NCBI GenBank assembly: GCA_050249695.1
Contig: JBFWQA010000001.1
Location: 434,001-498,000 of the forward strand
DNA: 64,000 bases
DNA from: JACKJP01 sp050249695
GTDB lineage: Bacteria; Pseudomonadota; Alphaproteobacteria; Rhizobiales; Tepidamorphaceae
Reading direction: 5' to 3'
In this document: in pieces, positions 36,217-45,122 of the stretch
Layout: each line of letters opens with the position of its first letter
Numbering within the stretch: position 1 is the first letter of the stretch
The notes under the pieces: model-generated
The model's database searches: none
Seen by the model: the letters and a program-made list of their open reading frames with translations, nothing else
What the model was told of the DNA's origin: nothing
Program-made: the position numbers and the translations under genes

Positions 36217-36600
36217 CTATCGCTTCTCCGTCGTTTCGCAGGCGGTTATCGTGATCGGCGCCGCGGCTATTGCCCCCAGGATCATGCACTCGGAGCCCTG
36301 CTCGTAGCACAGGCTCCACCCGGATCCGGTGGCGCCCGACGACGCCAGCACGATGGAGGGAACAGGCGGGCCGGACGGCTTCCATATCCACCAGCCGTCC
36401 GAAAGTACCGCGCCTTCGCCCGGCTCCATGCCGGCGCCGGAGCCCTTCACCCGCGCCTCGATCAATGTCAGGCCGGCCTCGCTGGCATGCCAGCGTTCCC
36501 GCCATTCGGTTCTTTCGACCGAGTGGGTCCACGACAGCGTGAAAACGGTCGTGGCCAATGCCGCGAGCTTGCCGCCCGATGCGATGCAGGCGCCGATCAT
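36217..36600 (-). CDS. DUF1850 protein, TRAP-operon accessory
   Basis: 127 residues; ATG at 36600 overlaps the permease stop by 4 bases (ATGA), so it is translationally coupled. The DUF1850 signature is the TLSWTHSVERTEWRERW block (about 22-38), then LIEARVKGSGAGMEPGEGAV and DGWWIWKP. The N-terminal hydrophobic stretch suggests export or membrane anchoring. DUF1850 is found almost only with TAXI-TRAP permeases; what it does is unknown. This is the third gene of a binding protein-permease-DUF1850 operon. Confidence 0.9.
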   Translation of the reverse strand: MIGACIASGGKLAALATTVFTLSWTHSVERTEWRERWHASEAGLTLIEARVKGSGAGMEPGEGAVLSDGWWIWKPSGPPVPSIVLASSGATGSGWSLCYEQGSECMILGAIAAAPITITACETTEKR

Positions 36601-38717
36601 GGGCTTTCGGCGACCGCGCCCGAGTGTCGCCCGCGGGCCTTGCGCCAGACCAGCCCGGCGAACAGGGCCGCGAGTGCAAAGCCGATTTCGTCGGTCGCCG
36701 GGAGCGCCGCCACCAGCGTGAGGGCGCCGGCCATACCCAGAAGCCGCAGCAACGGTCCGATCGGAACAGTGACGAAGCCGATCACCGCCGCGCCCCAAAG
36801 GCCGATGGCGATGAGCGCTTTTGCGAGAATATAGGCGACCGCCGCGGGATAGCCGATGGAGTGGGCCAGCGGCCCGCCGTCCTGCAGCATGAGCGCCGGC
36901 GTGTAGATCGCCATGAAGGGAATGACGAAGCCGGCTGCGGCGACCTTGATCGCCTCAAAGGATATCTTCAGTCCGCTTTCCTTGGCGATCGGCGCCGCGG
37001 CGAAACAGGCGAGCGCGACCGGCGGTGTCAGGTCGGCCAGTATGCCGAAGTAGAACACGAACATGTGGCTGATGATGAGCGGCACGCCGAGTTCAAGCAG
37101 GGCCGGCCCCGCGATCGACGAGGTGATGATGTAGTTCGGGATGGTCGGGATGCCCATGCCGAGCACGATGCATGTCACCATGGTGAGCAGGAGCGACAGC
37201 AAGAGGCTGCTCTCGCCGACCGACACGATGAACTGACCGAACGTGTTGGCCGCGCCGGTGAGCGTCATCGTACCGATGATGATGCCAACGACGGCGCAGG
37301 CGACGCCGACCGGCAGCGCGGTCTTGGCGCCGTCGGCCAGCGAGTCCCGGCACACCAGCAGGGTCGCCCGCCCGCCTTGGGAGAAGGCCATATAGACCAC
37401 CATGACCGCGATCGCGGCGGCGATGACCCAGATGCCCCAGTGCAGGAAAGCCGCGGCGACGATCCCCAGACCGATCCAGAAGAGAACGCGGACAGCGCCG
37501 GCCGGCAGCCCGAGCGCGATCGAGCCGCCGAGCACCAGCAGCACCGTGAGCGACAGGCCGACCGTCCCTGCGAACAGCGGCGTGTAGCCGGAGAACAGAA
37601 ACCAGACGAGCGCCGCCAGCGGAAGGATCAGAAACCATTGGGATCGGATAGCCTGCCATGCTGAGGGCAGTTCGCTCCTGGCAAGGCCCGTGAGCCCATG
37701 CTTTCCCGCTTCCAGATGCACCATCCAGAAGGCGGACGCGAAGTAGAGGATCGCCGGGATGATGGCGGCCTTGACCACCTCGTAATATTCGATGCCGAGG
37801 GTCTCCGCCATGATGAAGGCGACGGCGCCCATGACCGGCGGGGTAATCTGTCCGCCCATCGACGATGTCGCCTCCACGCCGCCGGCGAAGGCCGGCCTGT
37901 AGCCGAACTTCTTCATCAGGGGAATCGTGAACTGGCCGGTGGTCACCACATTGGCGACCCCCGACCCGGAAATCGTCCCCATGAGTCCTGACGAAATGAC
38001 CGATACCTTTGCCGGTCCGCCCTGCTTGTGCCCGACCAGCCCCAGGGACACGTCCGTGAAGAGCTTGATCATACCGGCTTTCTCAAGGAACGCGCCGAAC
38101 AGGATGAACAGGAAGATATAAGTGGACGAAACGTAGATCGGGATGCCGTAGATGCCTTCCGTCCCATAAGCCATGTGATCGATGACCTGGGAGAAATCAT
38201 ATCCCCGGTGATTGAGGGGAGAGGGCAGGTACTGGCCGAAAAGACAGTAGGCCAGGAATGCACCCGAGATGATGGGCAGGGCAGGTCCCATGATCGTCCA
38301 CGCGGCGAGAAATACGGTGGCCAGCGCGATAACGCCCATGACGATGTCGCGGTCCAGAGGATCGCCGGCCCGAAGCATGAGCGGCTGATATTCCACATAC
38401 TGGTAGCCGGCGACGATCACGCCGGCGAAGGCGAGCAGCCATGCCAGCCATTTGATCGGCCCGGTTCTTCCACGGGCGAGCGCGACTAGAGGGAAGGTCA
38501 GCAGCAGCAGAAATCCGACATGGATGGCCCGGACGATCTGGCTTGGAAAGTCGATCAGATGCGCGGCTGTCGCGACCTGAAACGCCGAGAAGGCCACTGC
38601 GATCCAGTAAAGCAGCCTGCCTTCCCGCGATGCCGGGAAGGTGTCGGCGAGCGGATCGTGCAGGCCAAGATCAGCCTGACCTGAAGGTAAGTCGTGCGCG
38701 CCTTTCTTGCCGGCCAT
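36597..38717 (-). CDS. TRAP transporter fused permease (4TM/12TM, TAXI type)
   Basis: 706 residues, a fusion of the small DctQ-like and large DctM-like membrane subunits, as usual for TAXI systems. The N-terminal half holds the small-subunit-like helices (LLYWIAVAFSAFQVATAAHL); the DctM part has GLMGTISGSGVANVVTTGQFTIPLMKK (quoted in part: SGSGVANVVTTG), SSMGGQITPPVMGAVAFIM-type text, and GMGIPTIPNYIITSSIAGPAL near the end. It imports a small organic acid or similar solute with sodium or protons, using the binding protein encoded just upstream. GAGGAAG precedes the start. Confidence 0.96.
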   Translation of the reverse strand: MAGKKGAHDLPSGQADLGLHDPLADTFPASREGRLLYWIAVAFSAFQVATAAHLIDFPSQIVRAIHVGFLLLLTFPLVALARGRTGPIKWLAWLLAFAGVIVAGYQYVEYQPLMLRAGDPLDRDIVMGVIALATVFLAAWTIMGPALPIISGAFLAYCLFGQYLPSPLNHRGYDFSQVIDHMAYGTEGIYGIPIYVSSTYIFLFILFGAFLEKAGMIKLFTDVSLGLVGHKQGGPAKVSVISSGLMGTISGSGVANVVTTGQFTIPLMKKFGYRPAFAGGVEATSSMGGQITPPVMGAVAFIMAETLGIEYYEVVKAAIIPAILYFASAFWMVHLEAGKHGLTGLARSELPSAWQAIRSQWFLILPLAALVWFLFSGYTPLFAGTVGLSLTVLLVLGGSIALGLPAGAVRVLFWIGLGIVAAAFLHWGIWVIAAAIAVMVVYMAFSQGGRATLLVCRDSLADGAKTALPVGVACAVVGIIIGTMTLTGAANTFGQFIVSVGESSLLLSLLLTMVTCIVLGMGIPTIPNYIITSSIAGPALLELGVPLIISHMFVFYFGILADLTPPVALACFAAAPIAKESGLKISFEAIKVAAAGFVIPFMAIYTPALMLQDGGPLAHSIGYPAAVAYILAKALIAIGLWGAAVIGFVTVPIGPLLRLLGMAGALTLVAALPATDEIGFALAALFAGLVWRKARGRHSGAVAESP

Positions 38718-38783
38718 GGCTTCCTCGCTTCACGGGCGACGAGGCGGCGGTAGCCGCCTCGTCATGTCGTTGCTTTGCAAGTC

Positions 38784-39740
38784 TCAGAGCAGGCCTTTTT
38801 CCTTATAGTAGCGCTCAGCACCGGGGTGCAGCGGAATCGGCATTCCACCCAGCGCCTTGTCGAGCTTGATATTGGCAGCGGCCTTGTGCGCGGCTTCCAG
38901 TGCGGGGAGGTTTTCAAACAGTTGCTTGGTCATCTGGTAGGCGGTCTCTTCCGACACCCCGTCATGCGTGACGAGGAAGTTCACCACCGCGACGGTGGAG
39001 ACGTCGCCGGACTGACCTTCATAGGTGCCGGCCGGGATGGTCGCGGCCACATAGGGGGCCCCGAGGCGGCCGACCACGTCGGCCGGCACGGAGACGATCG
39101 TGATCGGAACCGAGGTGGCGAGGTCCTTGATCGAAGCGACACCCAGGCCGGCCGACTGAAGTGTCGCGTCAAGCTGGCGGTTCTTGATCAGTTCGACCGA
39201 CTCGGCGAACGGCAGATATTCCGTCTTCCCCAGATCGTTATATGACATGCCCGCGGCCTCGAAGATCTTGCGGGCGTTCAGCTCTGTGCCGGATTTCGGC
39301 GCGCCGACCGACAGACCCTTGCCCTTGAGACTGGCAAGGTCGGTGATGCCCGATTCCTTCGAGGCGACAATCTGGATGTAGTTGGGATAAACCGCTGCGA
39401 TGCCGCGCAGCTTGTCGAGCGGCTGTTTGAATCCGGCTTCCTCGTCGCCCTCCCAGGCGAGTTTGACGGAATCGCCGAGCGCCAGCGCGAGTTCACCCTT
39501 GCCCTGCTGCAAGAGGTTCAGGTTCTCCACCGATGCCTTCGTCGACTGCACCTGGGTGCGTATACCGGGTATCTTTTCAGCGTAGATCTTCGAAAGGCCG
39601 ACACCGATCGGGTAATAGACGCCTGATGTGCCGCCGGTGAGGATATTGATGAATTCGTCGGCCTTCGCCGGCGTGCCGGCAAGACCGATCGATATCGCCG
39701 CGATCGTCGCGAAAGCTGTCCTTTTGAGCGGTATGGTCAT
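38784..39740 (-). CDS. TAXI family TRAP solute-binding protein
   Basis: 318 residues with a Sec signal peptide (residues 1-27, ending TPAKA). The mature N-terminus NILTGGTSGVYYPIGVGLSKIY is the TAXI family hallmark; VQSTKASVENLNLLQQGKGELAL and DLKGKGLSVGAPKSGTE-like text (SLKGKGLSVGAPKSGTE) follow. It is a periplasmic receptor delivering its ligand to the fused permease. Ligands of TAXI receptors include 2-oxoglutarate and glutamate, but the ligand here is not known. A strong RBS GGAGG lies 5 bases before the ATG; it is the first gene of the operon. Confidence 0.96.
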   Translation of the reverse strand: MTIPLKRTAFATIAAISIGLAGTPAKADEFINILTGGTSGVYYPIGVGLSKIYAEKIPGIRTQVQSTKASVENLNLLQQGKGELALALGDSVKLAWEGDEEAGFKQPLDKLRGIAAVYPNYIQIVASKESGITDLASLKGKGLSVGAPKSGTELNARKIFEAAGMSYNDLGKTEYLPFAESVELIKNRQLDATLQSAGLGVASIKDLATSVPITIVSVPADVVGRLGAPYVAATIPAGTYEGQSGDVSTVAVVNFLVTHDGVSEETAYQMTKQLFENLPALEAAHKAAANIKLDKALGGMPIPLHPGAERYYKEKGLL

Positions 39741-39903
39741 CGTTTCCTCCTGATTTTTTGCAGTGTGGCTTTTGCATTCACCGCAGGAAACAATATGCGT
39801 TGTCGGCCTGATGGGACATAGGATGATGGTCGAAGGCGATCATGGGCCGGAAACCGGCATGCGGTCAGGGAAAATGGGAAATTCCGCCGGCGTCGGAGGG
39901 TCG

Positions 39904-40536
39904 CTATCGCGGACGGCGCACCGCCCGCACCGTTCCGCTGCCGCCGCCGCCGCAAAAGAAGCGATCGCCGCCATCGCATTCCAATCCCGAGACACCGAGG
40001 CCAGCGGGCATTTCCAGACTTTCGAGCACTTCGCCGGTCAGCGGGTCGATGCGCCGGATATCGCTCGCGTCGTCCTGCCAGGTGCCGTGCCAGAGCTCTC
40101 CATCGACCCAGGTGACGCCCGTGACAAAGCGGTCTGAGTCGATCGTCCGCAGCACTTCGCCGGTTTCCGGATCGACCTGGTGTATCCGGCAGCCGCGATG
40201 CTGCCCGACCCACAGCGAGCCTTCCGCCCATGCGAGGCCTGAATCGCCGCCGTTCCCCGGCGCCGGTATCGTCGACAGTATGTCGCCCGTTTGCGGATCG
40301 ATCTTCCGGATGACCGCTTCCGCGATCTGATAGAGATGCTTCCCGTCGAATGCCGTGCCGGCGTCCGCGGGCACTGAAAGGGTTCTCAGGGTTTCGCCGC
40401 TTTCCGGATCGAGCAGGTTGATACCCTTTCCGCCGGCGAACCATACCATCTGCCCGTCGAAACTGACGCCGGCGACGGAATCGACGCCGGGAAAGGGACC
40501 GTATTCGCGGAGGATCTCTGCTGGCGCGTGTTTCAT
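39904..40536 (-). CDS. beta-propeller (PQQ-like/Vgb-like) protein, cytoplasmic
   Basis: 210 residues made of repeated blade motifs: INLLDPESGETLRTL, IRKIDPQTGDILSTI, IHQVDPETGEVLRTI and IRRIDPLTGEVLESL, about 40-50 residues apart, each with an aromatic strand such as GLAWAEGSLWVGQH. No signal peptide is present. With only four to five blades it is shorter than usual propellers and may dimerise. It is the second gene after a TPR/HTH regulator, separated by 9 bases, so the two are co-transcribed. Relatives include streptogramin-lyase-like and glutaminyl-cyclase-like propellers; function unknown. Confidence 0.8.
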   Translation of the reverse strand: MKHAPAEILREYGPFPGVDSVAGVSFDGQMVWFAGGKGINLLDPESGETLRTLSVPADAGTAFDGKHLYQIAEAVIRKIDPQTGDILSTIPAPGNGGDSGLAWAEGSLWVGQHRGCRIHQVDPETGEVLRTIDSDRFVTGVTWVDGELWHGTWQDDASDIRRIDPLTGEVLESLEMPAGLGVSGLECDGGDRFFCGGGGSGTVRAVRRPR

Positions 40537-40545
40537 GCGGCAATC

Positions 40546-41766
40546 CTAGCGGACGTCAGCGACCAGCGGGAGTAACAAACTTGTCGGGAAGCCGGGAATG
40601 GTCCGCGCGATCCATCGCCGCGCCGGCCCTCGACCGAAGGACTCCACCTCGCCGGCGTCCGCCAGCGCCTCGAGGGCGCGCTGTGCCGTGCGCGGGCTGA
40701 CCGACAGCGCCAGCGCCAGGGCCGAACTCGACCATGCTTCGCCGTCGGCGAGCAGCGCCAGCACATCCGCGTGGTTCCGCTCCACGGGTGGCGTCAGGAC
40801 AACCACGGCCTCGGCCTCGCGCGGCGCCAATCTGAAGCCACCGGAGGTCGCGGCGATCGCCGAAACCTCGCTGAGTTCCCTCCGCAGCCGACCGATTTCG
40901 ACGCGCAGCCTTGCGCGGTGGGACTCGTCGGCGTGGCGGGCATTGAAGGCGCGTGAAAGCAGGGACTCGCGTGAAGCACCGCCCGGCCATGCCTCCGCCA
41001 GCGTTCGGGCGAGCGAGAAAAGGACCGGCCTGCCGGCCAGCCGGACGAGGCTGTCGCGCAGGCGCACCAGATTCCTGCAGGCGTCCACGATCAACGCCCC
41101 GGAAGCAAACAGCGCCTCGACGTCGGCGAGCCTGAGGAGGCGGGCCTCGCCCTGACCGGCCAGACGGGCGACGGGCATGTCCAATGCGCGACATGCCCGC
41201 TCGGTCTCGGCAACCAGCGGCCCGATTTTCGATGCCTTTGCCGCGGACAGGGCGCGTTCCAGCGCGGACTTTGCCGAACTCGCCTCGACGCGCCGCATGG
41301 CAATGCCGGCACGTACCAGTTCGCACCCGACCAGCGACGCCGGTGGCAAGGTCTCGGGCGCGACCGTCTCGAGCAGAACCACGGCCTCGTCCAGCCGGCC
41401 GATCAGGAGCAGGCGCCTCGCTTCAAGATAGCGCGCATGCGCCGCGTTGGCGCGCTCGCCAAGCGCCTCCAGCGTCTTCCCGGCGGGCAGGAGTCCGTCC
41501 AGTCCACGTCCCAGATCGCGCGAGACGAGCGCTATTTCCGCTTCGGCCACCACGCAGCGGGCGCGTCCCGCGGGCTCCCTGGATCCGAATGCGCGGGCGG
41601 CCCGGCGCAACAGTTCTCTCGCGCGCGGCAGGTCGCCAAGCTGCGCCATCGCGATGCCGCGCAGCGCAAGCGCCGGCGCATCTTCCCGCAACGCGATCCG
41701 CTTCAGCGCGCCGAGCGCATCGCCCGATGCGAGGGCGCGCGAGGCGGCAAAGATCAACGAGTCCAT
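40546..41766 (-). CDS. TPR-containing transcriptional regulator with C-terminal HTH
   Basis: 406 residues, very Ala/Arg/Leu-rich. Residues 1-200 are paired helices of TPR type (ALKRIALREDAPALALRGIAMAQLGD, quoted up to 20: ALALRGIAMAQLGDLPRARE). A middle winged-helix-like part has SRESLLSRAFNARHADESHR and LRVEIGRLRRELSEV, and a C-terminal HTH is SSSALALALSVSPRTAQRAL. Thus two possible DNA-binding elements follow a protein-interaction domain. It heads a two-gene unit with the beta-propeller protein and is divergent from the small membrane protein/DUF899 pair 108 bases away, which it probably regulates. Confidence 0.75.
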   Translation of the reverse strand: MDSLIFAASRALASGDALGALKRIALREDAPALALRGIAMAQLGDLPRARELLRRAARAFGSREPAGRARCVVAEAEIALVSRDLGRGLDGLLPAGKTLEALGERANAAHARYLEARRLLLIGRLDEAVVLLETVAPETLPPASLVGCELVRAGIAMRRVEASSAKSALERALSAAKASKIGPLVAETERACRALDMPVARLAGQGEARLLRLADVEALFASGALIVDACRNLVRLRDSLVRLAGRPVLFSLARTLAEAWPGGASRESLLSRAFNARHADESHRARLRVEIGRLRRELSEVSAIAATSGGFRLAPREAEAVVVLTPPVERNHADVLALLADGEAWSSSALALALSVSPRTAQRALEALADAGEVESFGRGPARRWIARTIPGFPTSLLLPLVADVR

Positions 41767-41874
41767 TCAAATCCCGTCACACTTGTTACTCACGCTTCCT
41801 CGCGCAGCGATCCTATTCCTGAATGCGGCTCTGCACGGCATGAGCGCGACAGAGGTCTTTCGGGAGTTACGAAG

Positions 41875-42144
41875 ATGACGTGGACGGCGGCGGGAGGGAA
41901 GGGCACAGGCGGGCTGTCGCGATTGACGGATGCGCGAGGCTGGCTCGGCCTCGCCGCGTCTCCGACATTCGCGGCGATGGCCTGCGTTTCAGCCTCCGGG
42001 GCCGGCGCGGCGACATGTATGGCCGTGCCCGGCGCACTGCCTGTCGACGGCATGGTGCTGATGTACCTCCTGATGAGTCTTTTCCACCTGTCGCCATGGC
42101 TGAAGCTCGCTTCCGGCCGGCGCGGCAATCCACCATCGAAATGA
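41875..42144 (+). CDS. small membrane protein preceding DUF899
   Basis: 89 residues from ATG 41875 with GGGAG upstream. Two hydrophobic segments (LGLAASPTFAAMACVSASG and GMVLMYLLMSLFHLSPWLKLA) make it a likely inner membrane protein. The start TDARGWLGLAASPTFAAMA looks like small proteins I recall beside DUF899 genes in rhizobia, but no function is known. Its stop is 13 bases before the DUF899 start, so they share a transcript. Confidence 0.65.
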   Translation: MTWTAAGGKGTGGLSRLTDARGWLGLAASPTFAAMACVSASGAGAATCMAVPGALPVDGMVLMYLLMSLFHLSPWLKLASGRRGNPPSK

Positions 42145-42157
42145 AGGATATCCTGAG

Positions 42158-42853
42158 ATGCAACCGAACATAGTCTCGCGCGAGGAATGGGTCGCCGCCC
42201 GCAAGGCGCTTCTGACCCGGGAACTGTCCATGACGCATGAACTCGACGCCTTGCGCGCCGAGCGGCGCAAACTGCCATGGGTCAGAATCGACAAGGAATA
42301 TGTATTTGACGGGCCGGAAGGCACGCGGCGGCTTGCCGACCTCTTCAACGGGCGCAGTCAGTTGGCGATCTACCACTTCATGCTGACGCCGGGGTCGGAC
42401 CACATCTGTCCGGGCTGTTCCTACACGGTCGATCATGTCGGCGCGGCGCGGCAGCATTTCGAGCACGCCGATCTTGCCTTCGCCGCCGTCTCGCGGGCAC
42501 CGGTCGAACAGATCGAGGCGGTCAGGGACCGCATGGGCTGGACGTTCACCTGGGTTTCATCGGGCGCCAGCGATTTCAGCCACGATTTCGGCGTGTCCTT
42601 CACCGAGGAGGAACTGAATTCCGGCAGAGCTGCCTACAACTACGGCAAGACCATCGTCCGGAAGGCCCGCGACATGTTCGGCCTCAGCATTTTCGCCAGG
42701 GACGATGCCGGCGATATCTTCCACACCTATTCCACCTACCACCGGGGCACCGAACTGCTGATGGGCGCCTTCAACTGGCTCGATCTGACCCCGAAGGGGC
42801 GCAACGAAGCCGGCGGTACGATGAGTTGGGTGAAGCTTCACGACAGCTATTGA
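42158..42853 (+). CDS. DUF899 family thioredoxin-like protein
   Basis: 231 residues. MLTPGSDHICPGCSYTVDHVG carries a CPGC motif (C84, C87) in a thioredoxin/peroxiredoxin-like fold, and FTWVSSGASDFSHDFGVSF plus VFHTYSTYHRGTELL-like text (FHTYSTYHRGTELLMGAF) are DUF899 signatures. The redox-active-looking CxxC suggests thiol chemistry, but no activity is established for the family. It is co-transcribed with the small membrane protein and lies opposite the TPR/HTH regulator, suggesting one stress-response module. Confidence 0.92.
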   Translation: MQPNIVSREEWVAARKALLTRELSMTHELDALRAERRKLPWVRIDKEYVFDGPEGTRRLADLFNGRSQLAIYHFMLTPGSDHICPGCSYTVDHVGAARQHFEHADLAFAAVSRAPVEQIEAVRDRMGWTFTWVSSGASDFSHDFGVSFTEEELNSGRAAYNYGKTIVRKARDMFGLSIFARDDAGDIFHTYSTYHRGTELLMGAFNWLDLTPKGRNEAGGTMSWVKLHDSY

Positions 42854-42920
42854 GCTGATCTCGCTAACGCCAGTCCGACGCCGCGCGCGACCGCGGCGCC
42901 GGAGCTGCCGTGCGAAACAT

Positions 42921-44033
42921 CTAGTTCCTGTACCCCGTCGGGTCTGTCTCAGCCCCGTCCTCGACGAATTTCGGCCAGCCCCGCATATATTCGACGAACG
43001 CGGTTCCGAGCCCTTCGGCGCGCAGATAGTCCGCGCTGACCGGCGTTGCCGGCGAACGATAGTCGTGATCGCGCCGGACCTGCTCGGGAAAGTCGTGACG
43101 CAGGATCGCGGCCCGGCCGATGATGACGAAATCATAGCCCGCCTCGATCACGGCGGCCGCATCCGCTGCTGTCATGATCTTGCCCGCTGCCCCGAGGCGG
43201 ACTTTGCCGCGCGGGATGTCGGCGAAATGACTGATCAGCGCGCGCCCCTTGAACAGTTCTTCCTCGGGCTCCTTCCTCACATCCCAGGCGGAGACGTCGA
43301 GATAGTCGATCCTGCCCTCGCGCATCACCTGCGCGGCAACGTCCCGCACCTCCGCGAGCTTCTGCCCGAACCGCTCCGGCGAAAGACGCAGGCCGACCTG
43401 GAAGTCGGCGCGGCAGCCGGCGCGGATGCCCTCGATGATTTCCAGCGTCAGCCGCGCGCGGTTTTGCAGAGAGCCGCCATATTTGTCGTCGCGCCGATTG
43501 ATCTCCGGCGAGAGGAACTGCGCCAGGATATAGCCATGCGCGCCGTGGATCTCGACGCCGTCGAAACCGGCCTTTTCGGACCTTTTCGCAGCGGCGATGA
43601 AATCGTCGCGCAGCCTCTCCACCTCGTCCGTCGTCAGCGCCCGCGCGCCCGATTTCTCATCGGCCGAGGGCGCGACGATGTCACTGACGAGCGCCCCGGG
43701 CGAACGGTTGCCGGCATGGTGCAACTGCACGGCGGCGAGCGATCCGCCGGCCTTGATCCCGGCGGCGAGGCGCGTGAGCCCTTCCAGATGCTGATCGCCG
43801 AAAACGCCGAGCTGGCCGGGAAAGCCCTGGCCGTTCGCCTGTACATGCGCGGCGCAGGTCAGCGTGTAGCCGAATCCGCCCTTCGCGCGCATCGTCAGCC
43901 AGCGATATTCGTCCTCGCCGAGCCTTCCGTCCGGCTGGCTCTGCGTATTCGTCATCGGCGCAAGCATGAAGCGGTTCTTCATCTGCGGGCCGCGAGCGAA
44001 TTGAAGCGGTTGGAAAAGCCGGTCTGCGGTCAT
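42921..44033 (-). CDS. Old Yellow Enzyme family NADH:flavin oxidoreductase
   Basis: 370 residues, a TIM-barrel FMN enzyme. NRFMLAPMTNTQSQPDG is the N-terminal FMN site, GAHGYILAQFLSPEINRRDD the active-site segment, RARLTLEIIEGIRAG and FQVGLRLSPERFGQ later barrel strands, and VIIGRAAILRHDFP the phosphate-binding end. The usual catalytic Tyr/His-Asn or His-His pair is not certain from reading: ALVQLHHAGNRSPG supplies HH. These enzymes reduce activated alkenes or nitro compounds. It is divergent from the SDR gene. Confidence 0.93.
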   Translation of the reverse strand: MTADRLFQPLQFARGPQMKNRFMLAPMTNTQSQPDGRLGEDEYRWLTMRAKGGFGYTLTCAAHVQANGQGFPGQLGVFGDQHLEGLTRLAAGIKAGGSLAAVQLHHAGNRSPGALVSDIVAPSADEKSGARALTTDEVERLRDDFIAAAKRSEKAGFDGVEIHGAHGYILAQFLSPEINRRDDKYGGSLQNRARLTLEIIEGIRAGCRADFQVGLRLSPERFGQKLAEVRDVAAQVMREGRIDYLDVSAWDVRKEPEEELFKGRALISHFADIPRGKVRLGAAGKIMTAADAAAVIEAGYDFVIIGRAAILRHDFPEQVRRDHDYRSPATPVSADYLRAEGLGTAFVEYMRGWPKFVEDGAETDPTGYRN

Positions 44034-44120
44034 GGGCGGGAACTCTCTCTGGGGTACAAGGGACTGATTATCAGGCTTGGTTCAGTTGGCCAACGCCGTG
44101 CGGCGGACCTCTCGCTCACT

Positions 44121-44148
44121 TGAGATAATAAACTCACAGATAGTCTCA
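44121..44148. promoter_or_regulatory. operator candidate between OYE and SDR genes
   Basis: TGAGA (44121-44125) and TCTCA (44144-44148) are inverted around an A+T-rich core that also contains CTCA at 44133-44136. It lies between the divergent OYE and SDR starts. Weak by itself. Confidence 0.3.
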
Positions 44149-44259
44149 TTCGTTGCGAAATTTCCCCATGTCCGGTAGCGTCGGCGGAAAACGAGGCGTG
44201 CCGCCAACTATGCGCCGACGGCGCCGCTGTTGCGGGCCATGAAATGCGAGGGAGAGACG

Positions 44260-45111
44260 ATGAGTGCGAGGGTCGTGTTGTTGACCGGGGCTGCCCGCGG
44301 CCTTGGAAAGGCGATGGCGCTGGCGCTGCTGGAAGAGGGCCATCGCCTTATCCTGTCGGCGACGGATCGGGCAGCGTTGGACGAGGTCATCAGCGAAAGC
44401 GGCGCGGGCCCCGATCGCGCGGTCGCCATTCCGGTCGATCTTTCCGCCGAAGGCGCAGCCGAACGACTGGCGGATGAAGCCTCGGCCGTGTTTGGGCCGA
44501 TCGATGCGCTCGTCAACAATGCGGGGATCGGCCCCGACAGGCTGACCAGCGACTATCTCAACAAGCCCTTCAACTTCTGGGACGCCCATCTGGAACTGGC
44601 GCGCACGTTCTATTTCGTGAACGCGCTGTCGCCAACGCTGCTGGCGGCGCGTCTCGTGCCGACGATGATTGAAAGGGGCTGGGGCCGGATCGTCGGCAAT
44701 ACGACCAGCCTCGATACGATGCTGCGCATGTCGCTCTATGGCGGTTCGAAGGCCGGGCAGGAAGCGGAAATCGCCGCCATGGCCTACAATCTGGCAGGCA
44801 CGGGCGTGACGGCGAACGCGATCATTCCGGGCGGTGCCACGGCGTCCCGGATGACCGACAATGTCGGCCTGCCGCGCGAGGATGTCTTCCCCGCGAGCAT
44901 CATGGCCGGGCCGATCCGCTTTCTGATTTCGGACGCGTCCAACGGCTTTTCCGGCCGGCGCATGCTGGCGATCAGATGGGAGGAGGGCCTGCCGGTCGAA
45001 GAGGCCGCGGCGAAAGCCAGCGACCCGATCGCCTGGACGGGGTTCGGCGCACAAGGGGTGCATCCCAAATCGACCGCGACGATGTTTCGTAGGGATGGAA
45101 GCGCTTCGTGA
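44260..45111 (+). CDS. short-chain dehydrogenase/reductase
   Basis: 283 residues from ATG 44260, with GGGAGAG 3 bases upstream. The Rossmann motif TGAARGLGKAMA is at about 9-20, NNAGIG after DALV marks the central strand, and the active site is S (GNTTSLDT) with Y-x3-K in LYGGSKAGQEAE. The C-terminus (about 195-283) extends beyond the classical SDR core. It reduces or oxidises an alcohol/carbonyl using NAD(P); the substrate is unknown. It is divergent from the OYE gene and convergent with rtcR. Confidence 0.92.
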   Translation: MSARVVLLTGAARGLGKAMALALLEEGHRLILSATDRAALDEVISESGAGPDRAVAIPVDLSAEGAAERLADEASAVFGPIDALVNNAGIGPDRLTSDYLNKPFNFWDAHLELARTFYFVNALSPTLLAARLVPTMIERGWGRIVGNTTSLDTMLRMSLYGGSKAGQEAEIAAMAYNLAGTGVTANAIIPGGATASRMTDNVGLPREDVFPASIMAGPIRFLISDASNGFSGRRMLAIRWEEGLPVEEAAAKASDPIAWTGFGAQGVHPKSTATMFRRDGSAS

Positions 45112-45122
45112 AGCGGCAGGCC

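Noticed and set aside
36558..37664. 368-codon plus-strand frame, very rich in charged residues, over the TRAP permease
   Set aside because: Antisense to membrane helices; composition is the expected complement of Leu/Ala/Gly codons.
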